The notes under the pieces were generated by a model. It worked only from the letters and a program-made list of their open reading frames with translations. It was not told where the DNA came from and did no database searches. 64,000 nucleotides of DNA from Metridium senile (taxonomy: Eukaryota > Cnidaria > Anthozoa > Actiniaria > Metridiidae): NCBI GenBank assembly GCA_949775045.1, contig OX459110.1:4286229-4350228 (forward strand). Reading direction: 5' to 3'. Numbering within the stretch: position 1 is the first letter of the stretch; each line of letters opens with the position of its first letter. Position numbers and translations under genes: made by a program. This document shows positions 45,901-57,249 of this stretch, piece by piece.

Positions 45901-46230
45901 AGTAAGTCAAGGAAAAAGGCACTTAATTAAGAGATAGTTCATAGATAGCGTGCGTATATCCAGTTCTACATGCACGCGGGAGGCTGCTAAGGGAAGGTAC
46001 GTTTATTATCAGGGGGAGGGCTGGAGCCTCAGAGGGGAGGGTCAATAGTCAAATTTATAAGCTTAAGGGGAGGGCCACACATTTCATTTGAAGTTAATCT
46101 ATAGGGGAGGGCTATCCTTTTAAGTTACTCATTTTAATTTTGATCACATTTTTGTTCTTTTATTTTAAGTATGAAACAATATATTATCTCAACCTTGATA
46201 AATAAGCCAATACATGTAGATGATGACAAT

Positions 46231-46733
46231 AGACCGATCCAAGGTTATTGCCGCCATCTTGTAGGGGGTGCAGAATTACTGGGGCGAGCAGTAAATGTAT
46301 GTGATTTTGGACTACTTTGAAAGTACATATTTTTCTTCCAATTCATTGGATTTTCAAAGTTAAAATTGTATATCAAAGGTTTTGCATTTGTTAATAACAT
46401 ATCCAAAACATAGCGCTGGGAAACGAGCTACAGGCTCTGTAATCAATATTTTAGATTTACATATAAACACTGTGTTTCAGCGATATAGAATTACACAGTA
46501 AATATAGGGAGATTTGAAATCGCCGTTTACATACGTTTCACATAATTTAACAACCTTAGTTTGATCTCAGGTATAGCCATGCATAGTATCTTTGATAAGA
46601 AATGTTTATATTGAACATTCGTCAATTTCCAGTGGAGTTATATAAGTTCAAAGTTACATACATTTACTGCTCGCCCCAGTAGTTCTGCACCCCCTACAAG
46701 ATGGCGGCAATAACCTTGGATCGACCTATTGTG
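46231..46733. mobile_element. Nested 500-bp TIR element
   Basis: AATAGACCGATCCAAGGTTA at the left is complementary to the right end (two mismatches); arms run about 73 bp through GCCGCCATCTTGTAGGGGGT and CTGGGGCGAGCAGTAAATGT. No frame inside. Confidence 0.8.
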
Positions 46734-47212
46734 AAGATAGCAGTTCATCTAGTAATGATACTGATCATGAAGAACTGAATACTGACTCTGAATGTGAAAA
46801 CGATTGCCAAACTAACTGAACTCAGTACGTACGTAGTACACACAAAATCCATTAGTTTCGTTTTATAAGTACGAACTACTGTAGTAATTTTTCATTCACG
46901 GGTTAAATAAAAACACTCTATAAAACAAGGGAACACTTTAGATATTACAAATTATTTGTGTATTAAAGTATGAATTTATATAAGTTTAAGCTCAGACTCA
47001 ACAAGTTGTGAATTACCGTTCGACGTAGTTTATGTGTTGTATTCGTTTTCAATCAAATACTACTTCAATGACATAAAATTCAAATGATTTTTGTAGTTTT
47101 TGTTTATTTAATAGAAGATTGACTTATTTTTAATAATAAATTTAATAAACGTCCGAGAGAAAAATTCATTTGTGTAGATATATAAAACCTGAGTGTGACC
47201 ATGGGGGGAGGG

Positions 47213-47448
47213 CCCGGGGGGGGTACTCCCTTTGTCCAAGTGGTAGGGGTGATCGGCGGAGATTTTGAAAATGACCCCTAAAAGGTACGCTCAGATACAA
47301 ATAAAGCAGAGTAAAAACGACCCTTAGAACTGCTTTTTGAGGCAAATCTCTAAATGGACCCTAAAAGGTACGCACTGGAAATATTTTAACCCTAAAAGGT
47401 ACGCCGATCACCCCTACCACTTGGATAAACGGAGAACCCCCCCCGGGG
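47213..47448. mobile_element. 9-bp-duplication MITE family, copy inside the 1.8-kb element
   Basis: 236 bp; TACTCCCTTTGTCCAAGTGG ... CCCCTACCACTTGGATAAAC; interior CCCTAAAAGGTACGC repeated. A 9-bp duplication GGGGGAGGG flanks it (47204-47212 and 47449-47457). Confidence 0.82.
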
Positions 47449-47595
47449 GGGGGAGGGTCATGGATATTCTAAGTATACTGGATGGGGAGGGTCATGAGTT
47501 TAGTTTTGGAATCGCTGGGGAGGGTCAAACGTTTTTTTGGAAAAATTACTCTGAATTCTCCAGCCCTCCCCCCCTGATAATAAACGTACCTTCCC

Positions 47596-47650
47596 TAAGC
47601 ACGAAAAATAGCGTAATGAGTGGCACTCATTACGCTATTTTTCGTGCTTA
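47596..47650. repeat. Perfect 55-bp palindrome
   Basis: 27-bp arms (TAAGCACGAAAAATAGCGTA ATGAGTG) around a single G, inserted in the right arm of the 1.8-kb TIR element. Perfect pairing indicates a very young or conserved structure. Confidence 0.9.
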
Positions 47651-47805
47651 GCAGCCTCCCGCGTGCATGTAGAACTGGATATACGCACGCTATCTATGAA
47701 CTATCTCTTAATTATCTATCCAACTCAGATTTTTTTGAAAAAGCTTGTACGAGGCGATATAGCTCATTTCAAGACGGAACTGGTACTGATGAGCTACATT
47801 TGCTG

Positions 47806-47880
47806 TTTGGGCTTCCTGTGCTTACCCCCACAATGCATGCGCAACAAAAGAGTAATCAAAACAAAATGGCGGACATATTT
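47806..47880 (+). promoter_or_regulatory. Putative promoter of BORCS5
   Basis: TTTGGGCTTCCTGTG, then CCCCCACAATGCATGCGC, then AAAATGGCGGACA (YY1-like), within 110 nt upstream of the ATG. The first two parts match the arrangement before the MANSC gene. Confidence 0.45.
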
Positions 47881-47913
47881 TAGTTCAAATTGTCACTTCA
47901 GACCGGCTGGAAG

Positions 47914-49305
47914 ATGGGCCAAGACCAGAGCATTTCTCAACAAGAACATACCAGCTCAACCTCCAATGTGCCCTATACAAACTACTCCATCGAAAAGCCG
48001 ACGAAGAAAGGCAAAACGCCTAAAGATAAAGCAACTTTAGACGATATTTATGTTGTAAGTGAAGGCCAAACTCCGAAGGAAGTTGATGAAGATTTGAAGA
48101 AACTACGCTCGCTTCAACAATGCAAACCCGTTTTGAAAGCGTCAGTACAAGCAAACACACCGAAAGAGTTTGAGAGTCTTGAGAGGTTTGATTTAATGCC
48201 ACTACTAAAGTTGTGTTCGAGGTAAAACATGTTGTTGTTCATGTTGATAGTTATTGTCATCGTTATCATCCACCTCCTAGTATAGTGATCAACCATTACA
48301 TTAAAGCATTAATCATCATCATTGTCATAGTCATTATTATTTTTGATCATCACTACTATCAATATTACCATAAACATCCCTAGGATTATCATCATCATCT
48401 CATGATCCGGACAATCATAATTATCACTATTATTATTACTATCACTATTGTAGTTGTCATCATTTTCAATATCATCATCATTGATAGCATCATCATTATT
48501 ACCATCATCACTTCTATTAATATTACCATAACAATCCCTATGTTTATCATGATCATCCTGACAATCATAATTGTTACTATATTAATCATCTATCATCATT
48601 ATTATAATAAGTTAAGTTATATTATTCAAAAGGTCCAAAATTTCGAGGCCATTGTGATTTTTTATTGGTGGCATGGGCAGTGTAGTAGTTTCCGCACAGC
48701 TCTCACTGCTGTGATCCAGGTTCGAGCACTGGCTCAGGCATGGATGAGTTGAGTTTGTTTGATGTGTTCTTTTCTCCTATTCCACAAGGGTTTTTTTCCG
48801 GGTTATTGAGTTTTCCTCCCTCTGCAAAAATGTCAGAACATGTGAGCAGAATGGTGTGCTAAAATATTTAACGTAGAGGTAGTGAGTGAGAATCTGAGTC
48901 TCCCCAATAAGTATGGCACTTGTGTCTGGCTAAATACATTGAGATGTTAAAAAATGATTTATCTTTTTGTTTAGATATGAAGACCACTTAAGACAGTGTG
49001 CCGAGGCAGTATCCTTTGACCAAGACATGATCTCTTCACGAATCAAAGAAGTTGACGTCAACTCTGCTGCAGTCATGAGCGCCGTCAGTGATCGATATCG
49101 CAGACTAGTTCACATTTTGTCACATTTAAAGAAAGTAAATGAAATGAGCTTCACTTTAAAAAGAATTGATTATAATATAAAAAGGATAGTGCCAATGATG
49201 GATAGGTTAAATAATTTATTGCCAGAAGATGATAGATTGGAGCCGTTTACGTATGAACCAACGTACGATATACAGTCTGTGACCGCATTCCATGAGGAAT
49301 TATAA
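47914..49305 (+). CDS. BORCS5: BORCS5 (myrlysin) homologue, BORC subunit
   Basis: Two exons, 47914-48221 and 48975-49305 (phase 2 intron), encode 212 aa (human 196). The start at 47914 is preferred over an in-frame ATG at 47890 because it gives MGQDQS, an N-myristoylation signal expected of this protein. Exon 2 is the conserved part: YEDHLRQCAEAVSFDQDM, SSRIKEVDVN, LKKVNEMSFTLKRIDYNI and RLNNLLPEDDRLEPF. The C-terminal half is helical, fitting a coiled-coil subunit. In animals the BORC complex on lysosomes recruits ARL8 and kinesin to move lysosomes outward; the same role is inferred. The intron contains ATC-rich repeat and a SINE. Confidence 0.93.
48300..48610 (+). repeat. ATC/ATT-rich microsatellite region in BORCS5 intron
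   Basis: Irregular (ATC)n/(ATT)n with a longer repeat (ATTAATATTACCATAA...TCCCTA...TTATCATGATCATC) seen about twice. Confidence 0.8.
48655..48957 (+). mobile_element. SINE family 1, longest copy, in BORCS5 intron
   Basis: A B-box-like GGTTCGAGCACTGG lies near 48719, followed by GAGTTGAGTTTGTTTGATGT, then the shared 3' half (AACGTAGAGGTAGTGAGTGA, GAGTCTCCCCAATAAG, GATGTTAAAAAATG). Partial copies lie at 5660, 26873 and 40450. It ends about 18 bp before the exon 2 splice acceptor. Confidence 0.65.
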
Positions 49306-49374
49306 GCTATATTAATTTTTAAATATCAGAGTGCACACCATAAATCCGTGAAATTACTACTATACACTAGTTTG

Positions 49375-49745
49375 GACATAAAAGAGTGAAGACATTTAAC
49401 CTGTGAAACAAAATTACATAGTCAAGGTGTAATAGTCAAATAGACACAAAAGAAAACAATGGCATTAGAGACTGCTAAGGTGTGTTAGTCTAGTGAAGAC
49501 ATTTAACCTGTGAAACAAAATTAAATAGTCAAGGTGTAATAGTCAAATAGACACAAAAGAAAACAATGGAATTACAGACTGCTAAGGTGTATATATATCA
49601 CAGGTTAAATGACTTCACTCTAGGGTGCAAATAATAGAGCTGTTTTTATTAACCTGCAAAACACTCTTCAGTGTATTACTCTTTAAATACACCTTATTCT
49701 ATTGTGTTCTTTTTGTTGTTATTTGACTATCACACTTTATTACCC
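49375..49745. repeat. Dispersed MITE-like repeat (TTAACCTGTGAAACA family)
   Basis: Two direct copies of GAAGACATTTAACCTGTGAA ACAAAATTA...AGTCAAATAGACACAAAAGAAAACAATGG (about 49390 and 49495), then an inverted end near 49640-49740. Relatives lie at 25.2-25.7 kb and 50.73-50.84 kb; the last has complementary ends (GTTTTCATTGACCTGT / ACAGGTTAATGAAAAC). Confidence 0.65.
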
Positions 49746-50142
49746 TGGTTACCAGAGACTTGACTAACTCTCTCCGGGGGGGGGGGGGGGGGGGGGAGGG
49801 GGGTACTCCCTTTGTCCAAGTGGTAGGGGTGATCGGTGGAGATTTTGAAAATGACCCCTAAAAGGTACGCTCAGATACAAATCAAGCAGAGTAAAAACGA
49901 CCCTTAGAACTGATTTTTTAGCCAAATCTCTAAATGGACCCTAAAAGGTACGCACTGGAAATATTTTAACCCTAAAAGGTACGCCGATCACCCCTACCAC
50001 TTTGATAAAGGGAGAACCCCCCCCCCCGGGAACTCTCTCCCTGCTATTTATTTTGAGCCGTGAAGCAGCAAGATGTCGTCTCAAAATACGTAGCAGGGGG
50101 AGAGTTAGTCATGACAAGCCTATGGTGATCAGGGTAACACTT
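49740..50142. mobile_element. Fold-back element interrupted by a MITE
   Basis: TTACCCTGG...GACTAACTCTCTCC at the left pairs with GGAGAGTTAGTC...CAGGGTAA at the right. Removing the MITE at 49775-50030 and one 9-bp duplication restores a ~140-bp element. Confidence 0.75.
49775..50030. mobile_element. 9-bp-duplication MITE family, copy near 49.9 kb
   Basis: 256 bp, very similar to the copy at 47213-47448 (TACTCCCTTTGTCCAAGTGG, CTAAAAGGTACGC repeats). Duplication AACTCTCTC at 49766-49774 and 50031-50039. It begins with a long G run. Confidence 0.85.
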
Positions 50143-52129
50143 TATCTGAATTATACACTTTGTTTCAAGGGTTAAAGTGCATATATGGGTTCGTCAGCTT
50201 CCATTTGGATATAAAGATTGAGATGAAGTAAGACAACTTTGAGGGTCGAAACCTTGATTTTTAATTTAAAAGGACATTTTTTTGAAGCTCAAAGTTGGCC
50301 AAAATTGGCATATTGGGCTACCTGTAGTGCAATTTTGGAGCGCCTCAAATAGATTGGAAACTACCGACTATGACGTCATTCTCGGAACTTACCATCGTGT
50401 TTCTTTGCGCTGTAAATCAAAAATCTATTTTTAACTACTTTAAATCAAAGGCAAATTAAGAATTTTTAGTTAATTCTGATCGTAATATTTATTGGAGGTT
50501 GCAGTGATGAAATATTTCCAGTGAATGACGTCATTGCCGGAATCGGGCCGTGCTACTGCTCTGATTTGCTCATTGTTAAGTTGGACGGCATAAAAAGAGG
50601 TGAAATCGCAACACAATCAAAAAACATGAATTGGCCAATGATCATAGTGGTCAAAACTTTCATTTAAAGTGAAATCTGGCGAACCCATATATGCACTGTA
50701 ATGAAAACAGTTAGCTATAGAGTGGTTTTCATTGACCTGTTAAACACTCTTCAGGGTATTACATATTAATACACTCTAATTCCATTCCATTCTTTTGTTA
50801 TTATTTGACTATTACACTTTGTTTCACAGGTTAATGAAAACTGCTAATAAATAACTGTAAAATACAAAACTAAATAGTACAAAATAGTGCAATGGAAAAA
50901 CAATAGAAAACAATAGAATTAGCACAAATATTTGTACTTTGCAGTATTTGTATTCCATGGATATATTGTTTGCATTCTAGTATTTTTTCAACTATCTAGT
51001 TATTGACTCATGCATGAACCACACAATACACATTACAATGAAGGATACAATAGTTGTACTGTTCTGCTGCAGTGATATCTATAAGTTTGTGCAAAATAAT
51101 GCAATTAGACAATACATATTTAGTTTTGTTCTCACTGTTCTGCTGCAGTGATATCTACAAGTTAGTACAAAATAGTGCAATCAGACAATACATTCATTTG
51201 TTAGTTGTTTTTTGTTTCACAGATATATGGCCTGCACTTTGGATAAACTGTTTTCACTCTATCATTCAGTATTTTTAATCAAAGACATTGAAAAACAAAT
51301 TGTGTTATTACAAAGATTTATTGACATCAGAAATAAATTATTAACATTCACAGAAACATGTTTGGCTAAAAACTTTCAGTTTTAACTGTTTCTAGATATT
51401 CTACAAATCACTATAGACTCATAACATTCAACTCTCATTGAGAATCTCAACTCTAAACGCCTAAGTATGCTATTTGGCAAAAATTTACATTGCAAACTTG
51501 TAATTCACTACAGAACTAATGTATAAAGCCTAAGAAAACTGTATATAACGTTTCACTCTTAACTGGCGAAGATCTTTCCCGAATTCGCTTCGCTGTTCAC
51601 GAAATAGCTTCATTTTGAGGCTGGAGTGGATGAATCTATGTATTTACTGTATTTTGTTCACTCCAGCCTCTTATATATTGTTTTAAGATCAGTTATACAA
51701 ATTTGGGGAAGGTCTATATTAGCAATATGCATTTTAGCATTATACAATAGTACCAGAATCATTGCTTTCCCTACTTTCTTTTGTGGAATAATTAGTACAA
51801 ATTGTTTCAGTATTCAAAAGAGGGACTTAAATCTGAATAAGAATGAAAATTTGTAAAGAATTCTGGTACTGGTAAGAAATAGTCTTTTGCACAGTCCGTT
51901 CAGTGACCATGAATAATAGTTCCCCTTGCGCATAGCAAAACTATAATTTATCATGTGCAGCAATGGGAACCTCAACTTGGAACTATCATTTTTGCTCACT
52001 GAACGGAACTTTGAATAGGACTATTGTCATTTCTGTCACTTAGACATAATTGTGTCTGCCTATCGATTTTTAAAAAAGAGGCAGTGATAATGCATGTGTC
52101 CGTGTGTCTCTGTTTATGGTATATGTATG
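50143..52129. other. Intergenic stretch between BORCS5 and CSTF3 ends
   Basis: Contains the palindromic repeat at 50730-50840, an A+T-rich repeat at 50860-50990 and a local direct duplication at about 51054-51200 (CTGTTCTGCTGCAGTGATAT twice). The CSTF3 3' UTR presumably extends leftward from 52129; AATAAA on the minus strand near 51317-51322 is a distant candidate. Confidence 0.4.
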
Positions 52130-53082
52130 TTAGTGGATTCGTTTCTGTTGGCGACTGCGATAAATATCATGGGAAGGTGGTGCAGCCGCCGATCCTTCGT
52201 CATCGCTGTCATTCCCGCTTGCTCTTTTAACGCCTCTTTTTGATTGGTCGGTTTCCATTTCGTCAATACCATTGACGCCAGCATCATTTGTGCTTGGTGG
52301 GTCAGGTAGAGTACATTGCGATATCATGTTAACCAGCTCGTCTATTACAACAAAGGGACCCTGGAATAGACAACAAATGAATAAATATTACAACAAATAG
52401 AAAACAAATGAATTAATATATACAATGAACACTGAAAAATGAATGAATACACATTATAGACCATGAAATTGAAGGAAGATTAAATCAACATCGCCACCAC
52501 TATCAACATCACCATAATCATTACTATCATCATTACCACCACCATCATTACCACCACCATCATCATCACCACCATCACCATTACCATCATTATCACCATT
52601 GCTATCATGACCATCCTCGTTGCACACCATTACCCTCAGAATTATAACCATCATCATCTCCATAACCATCATCATTATAATCATCATATTTATTTGTTTC
52701 TTGTTTGTATGTGATTGAGTGATTACATCACATAATCATGGGCCAGATTGGAAAAAAGCTCTGCTTTATTTGTTACCCAATAAAGATTATTATTAGTATT
52801 ATTATTACCTGGAAGCATGATGGTGGTGGTAGTAACGTCATTAGATGAGCAGCGGCAGGGGGGACTGGGAAGACACCACCAGGAACAGATTGAAAACCAG
52901 CTGGAAAATACAGCAGACATTAGAGCATTAGGTAAAATTCACAAAAAACAACAACAATAAAATCCATTTGGTCCTAGCACATTTTTAGCTTTTTAGTTAT
53001 TGGCTAGGGCCAGTACCTACTATACTTGTAATTGTAAATTGTAAATTGTAATCTCTTGTAAATTCTAGGTGCAATAAAAACG

Positions 53083-53126
<44 letters not shown>

Positions 53127-56100
53127 ATTCTAGTCCACGCTGTATACAGTGAAACCAATTTATACTGGACAGTTCTGGAACCAATTAAATTGGCATAAGC
53201 TTTAATTTGATATTTTAATCAATGTATGTAATATTATAGAATAGATTTATTAGAATAAGAGTTTATTTGAAACAATTTTTCATTTTTAGAGCTTTTGAAG
53301 CAGTAGAATGTTAAGACAATGATAATTACCTTCAAAAGGTGAAGTGTTCACGATTCAAGTATATTAATCTTCACTGTAAAACATTTTAATTTCCTCTGGT
53401 GTAAATGCTTACCTGTTCCAACTGTAGGTTTAAACGGCATCATCTGTGATGTGTCTGGCATATGATACTTGAAAGTTTTTTCTTCATTGACTTCTTCATT
53501 GAGATGGTCAACTGATGACAATGGAACTAGAGGATGACTGCTGGTGGATCTTGATGGACCCTGAGGGAGTAACAATAATGATGGTGATGTTTGGGAGAAT
53601 AGTGATGATTATTGTGGTGATGATGATGATAATAATGGTGGTGGTGATGATGATAATCATAATAATGATGGTGATGATTGTAGTGATGATGATTGTGGTG
53701 ATCAATGATAATGATGATGGTGGTGGTGGAGATGATGATAATTATAATTAATGATAATGATGATTGTGGTGGTGATGATGATAATGATGGTGGTGGTAAT
53801 GATGATAATGATAATGATGATTGTGGTGATGATAATGGTGGTGATGATAATGATTATAATAATAATGATGATGATGATTGTGGTGATGATGATTGTGGAG
53901 ATCAATGATAATGATGATGGTGGTGGTGGTGATGTTGATTATAATAATAATGATGATGATGGTAATGATGATAGTGATGGTGATGATGGTGGTAATGATG
54001 ACGGTGGTGGTGGTAATGATGCAGATGATGATGGTAATAATAATGATGAAGATGATGATAACAATGTTGATGATAATGCTGGTGGTGATGATGGTGGTGG
54101 TAATATTGATGATGGTGATAATAATGATGAAGATGATGATAATAATGTTGATGATAATGATGGTGGTGATGATGGTGGTGGTAATAATGTTGATGGTGAT
54201 AATAATGATGAAGATGATGATAATAATGTTGATGATAATGATGGTGGTGATGATGGTGGTGGTAATAATGTTGATGGTGATAATAATGATGAAGATGATG
54301 ATAATAATGTTGATGATAATGATGGTGGTGATGATGGTGGTGGTAATAATGTTGATGGTGATAATAATGATGAAGATGATGATAATAATGTTGATGATAA
54401 TGATGGTGGTGATGATGGTGGTGGTAATAATGATGATGGTGATAATAATGATGAAGATGATGATAATAATGTTGATGATAATGATGGTGATGATAATGAT
54501 GATGGTGATAAAAATGATGTAGATGATGATAATAATGTTGATGATAATGATGGTGGTGATGATATAGGATGATCTTAACAATGTAATGATATGTGTTCTA
54601 ACCGTATATCCCATAATTTTCAACTCTGTTGGAGTGCAAGGCAGAAGGTCCATAAATCGATATCTGTCAACTAATACAGCTGTCTCATGGTGTTCCAGAT
54701 CCTGTCAGACATTATAAAATAACTATTAGAAATCCCCACATTCTGATTGGTTGAGGAGCATGCTTTATGAGAGCACACAGCACATGAACACTTCTCGTTT
54801 GTTCTGACAAATCCACATGCTTTATAACTACACACAAAAATGTCACATGACACCACATACATTTGCTTTAAGGTTACCGTCCACGTTCGCGGGGTGCTCT
54901 CAGTTAAAAATTGTTTAGCGCGTCACTTAACAATAAAGATAGACAAAGTATATATCATTTTAAAGCTTATATAACAGAGAATAAGACTATGTAAGTTTTT
55001 TTAAGAAAAATAATATCTTTAACCAATGCTCCTCGAAAAACCTCAAAATCGAGCGCTTTCATTAAAAAAAGTATAAGTCCAAAAGTTCCTACTACTTTGC
55101 CGTCATTTCTGCATTATGTCAATCAGCACATACATGTGTTCAAAACCGTGTCCAGTTTTTTTGATAAAATGCTTCGTTCTTGAATAAATGTGTTTCAAAG
55201 TCGACTCATTGTTAAAACTTCAAGTTAAATAACAAAATGCGCCATAACTCTAAAACTAAGCATTTTATCAAAAAAACTGGACACGGTTTTGAAGACCAAT
55301 ATGTGTTGATTGACATAACGAAGAAATGACGGCAAAGCAGTATGAACTTTTTGACTTATACTTTTTTAAACAACTCGCATTGAAGGCGGTTAATTTTGAG
55401 GTTTTTCGAAGAGCATACCTTACAGAAAATTTTTGTATATAACAAAACATACACAGTCTTATTCTCTGTTATATAAGCTTTAAAATGATATATAATATGT
55501 CTATTATTATTGTAAAATGACACGGTAAACATACTTTTAACCGAGAGCATGTGAAAGCACACCGCGAACGTGGACTGTAACCTTAAATGACCAATACTAG
55601 CATATTTAATTGTGAACAGAAATTTGATAATTCTTATTTCATGTTCACTGTTACCATATTTACTCCAATAAGTGCCGCCCCAGGATAAGTGCCATCCTCG
55701 AATAAGCGCCGCACTTTAACGCTATAATGTCACTCTAGAACAGCATTGGAAATAATTTTTTACCAAAAGCTATATTTTTCAGTTCAAAGTAATTAGATTT
55801 CACCGCTCACCCATTAAGTTATCTCTGATCAAAAAGGGGGCAGTGAGATTGAGAAGAATTTAATATGCTCAGCGGTGCTTAATCAAGTAAATATGGTACT
55901 CATTATATACAGTTAAAAATTGTAATTTCACCTGCTGAAAACAAATAAACAAAGAATCATGTGTCACTTGTTGTAGTGTTATTTTCCTTTACGTTGACAA
56001 TGTTAATTTTTATGACATTGATTGTATAGTGAGAAAGTTAATAACAAAGTTGATAACAAAGTTGATAATGATAATAGCTCTGACCCAGCAATGGCTGATC

Positions 56101-57027
56101 CAGGATTTTAGAAAGAGGGGGTTCCACACATAGAAGACAGGGGCGAGAGTGGCCACAGGTAGCCCATAAGCAGAGAAAAGAGACTCAAGACATTGTATTG
56201 TCATTACAAAGAGGGGTTTCATGGAACTGTTGACTTCCCCCTGGATCGGCCACTGCCCAGCGATACATATTTCCCTTACCTCTTTATATGTATGTAGTCG
56301 TCTTTTTTCTACTTTAAGTATACTTGTTAAATCACCACTAACAGATTCAAACTCTAAAAATCTTAACCACACATCCCTAATAGAAAAAAAACAACAACAG
56401 TTATATGACAGATAGATAGATAGTATATTTCAATAAGACTTTGCAGCCACAGGCTGAATTACATACAATTTACAAACGAAAAAGATTGAAATTTATAAAA
56501 TGGATAGCAAATACAATATAAAACTATAAATGGCTATAGAAATTTATACTATCGAAATCACGTTTTTGTACCATGTGATCGCTTCTGGCCAATCATTTTG
56601 CTCAAAATTGGTCATGTGGTACAAAAAACACACCCCCAAGGCCACATTTTCAACTGACATTTAACCACTCTTACTAGTGATTTTCATAGTATGTTGAATA
56701 AGTAAACCTACTTAATAAGAATGTCAATGATATATAATATATATTTAAACATCTAATTACTATAAACTGATATTACATTGCTCTGTCTTGCATTTTGGTA
56801 AATAATTGTAGGATGTTTTGTTTCTCAAGGAGTAAATTAATTGGCATGTTCTTTTTAGACAATAAATGGTACAATTTGTGATCCTCATTGCTACAAATCA
56901 TTGCTACAATGGCTAGGTTAGTGGTGTAAAAGAGCAATTCAGTATCTTACCCTGCTTTTTCCTTTGGCATGGAGCTGAGAACTTTCTCAAATAGAACCCT
57001 AGTATTATTATCATCTGTAACAGAGAA

Positions 57028-57126
<99 letters not shown>

Positions 57127-57151
57127 AAAAATAAATAAATAAATAAAAAAA

Positions 57152-57198
<47 letters not shown>

Positions 57199-57201
57199 AT
57201 A

Positions 57202-57249
<48 letters not shown>

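Larger units (their letters stand above)
45928..47709. mobile_element. 1.8-kb TIR element with nested insertions
   Basis: About 100-bp inverted ends: TAAGAGATAGTTCATAGATA at the left is complementary to the right end, and pairing continues through GCGTGCGTATATCCAGTTCT and GGGAAGGTACGTTTATTATC. Three other elements lie inside (46231-46733, 47213-47448 and a 55-bp palindrome at 47596-47650 that splits the right arm). A short acidic frame (about 46734-46820) may be the end of a lost protein. It is flanked by 48-bp-satellite-like sequence. Confidence 0.75.

Noticed and set aside
46734..46820. Acidic C-terminal-like frame ending in a stop
   Set aside because: Only about 28 codons, no upstream exon found; may be a transposon remnant but not supportable as a gene.
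53748..54653. Long frames on both strands in the GAT array
   Set aside because: Repeat artefact; the real coding part is only the CSTF3 exon at 54603-54701.
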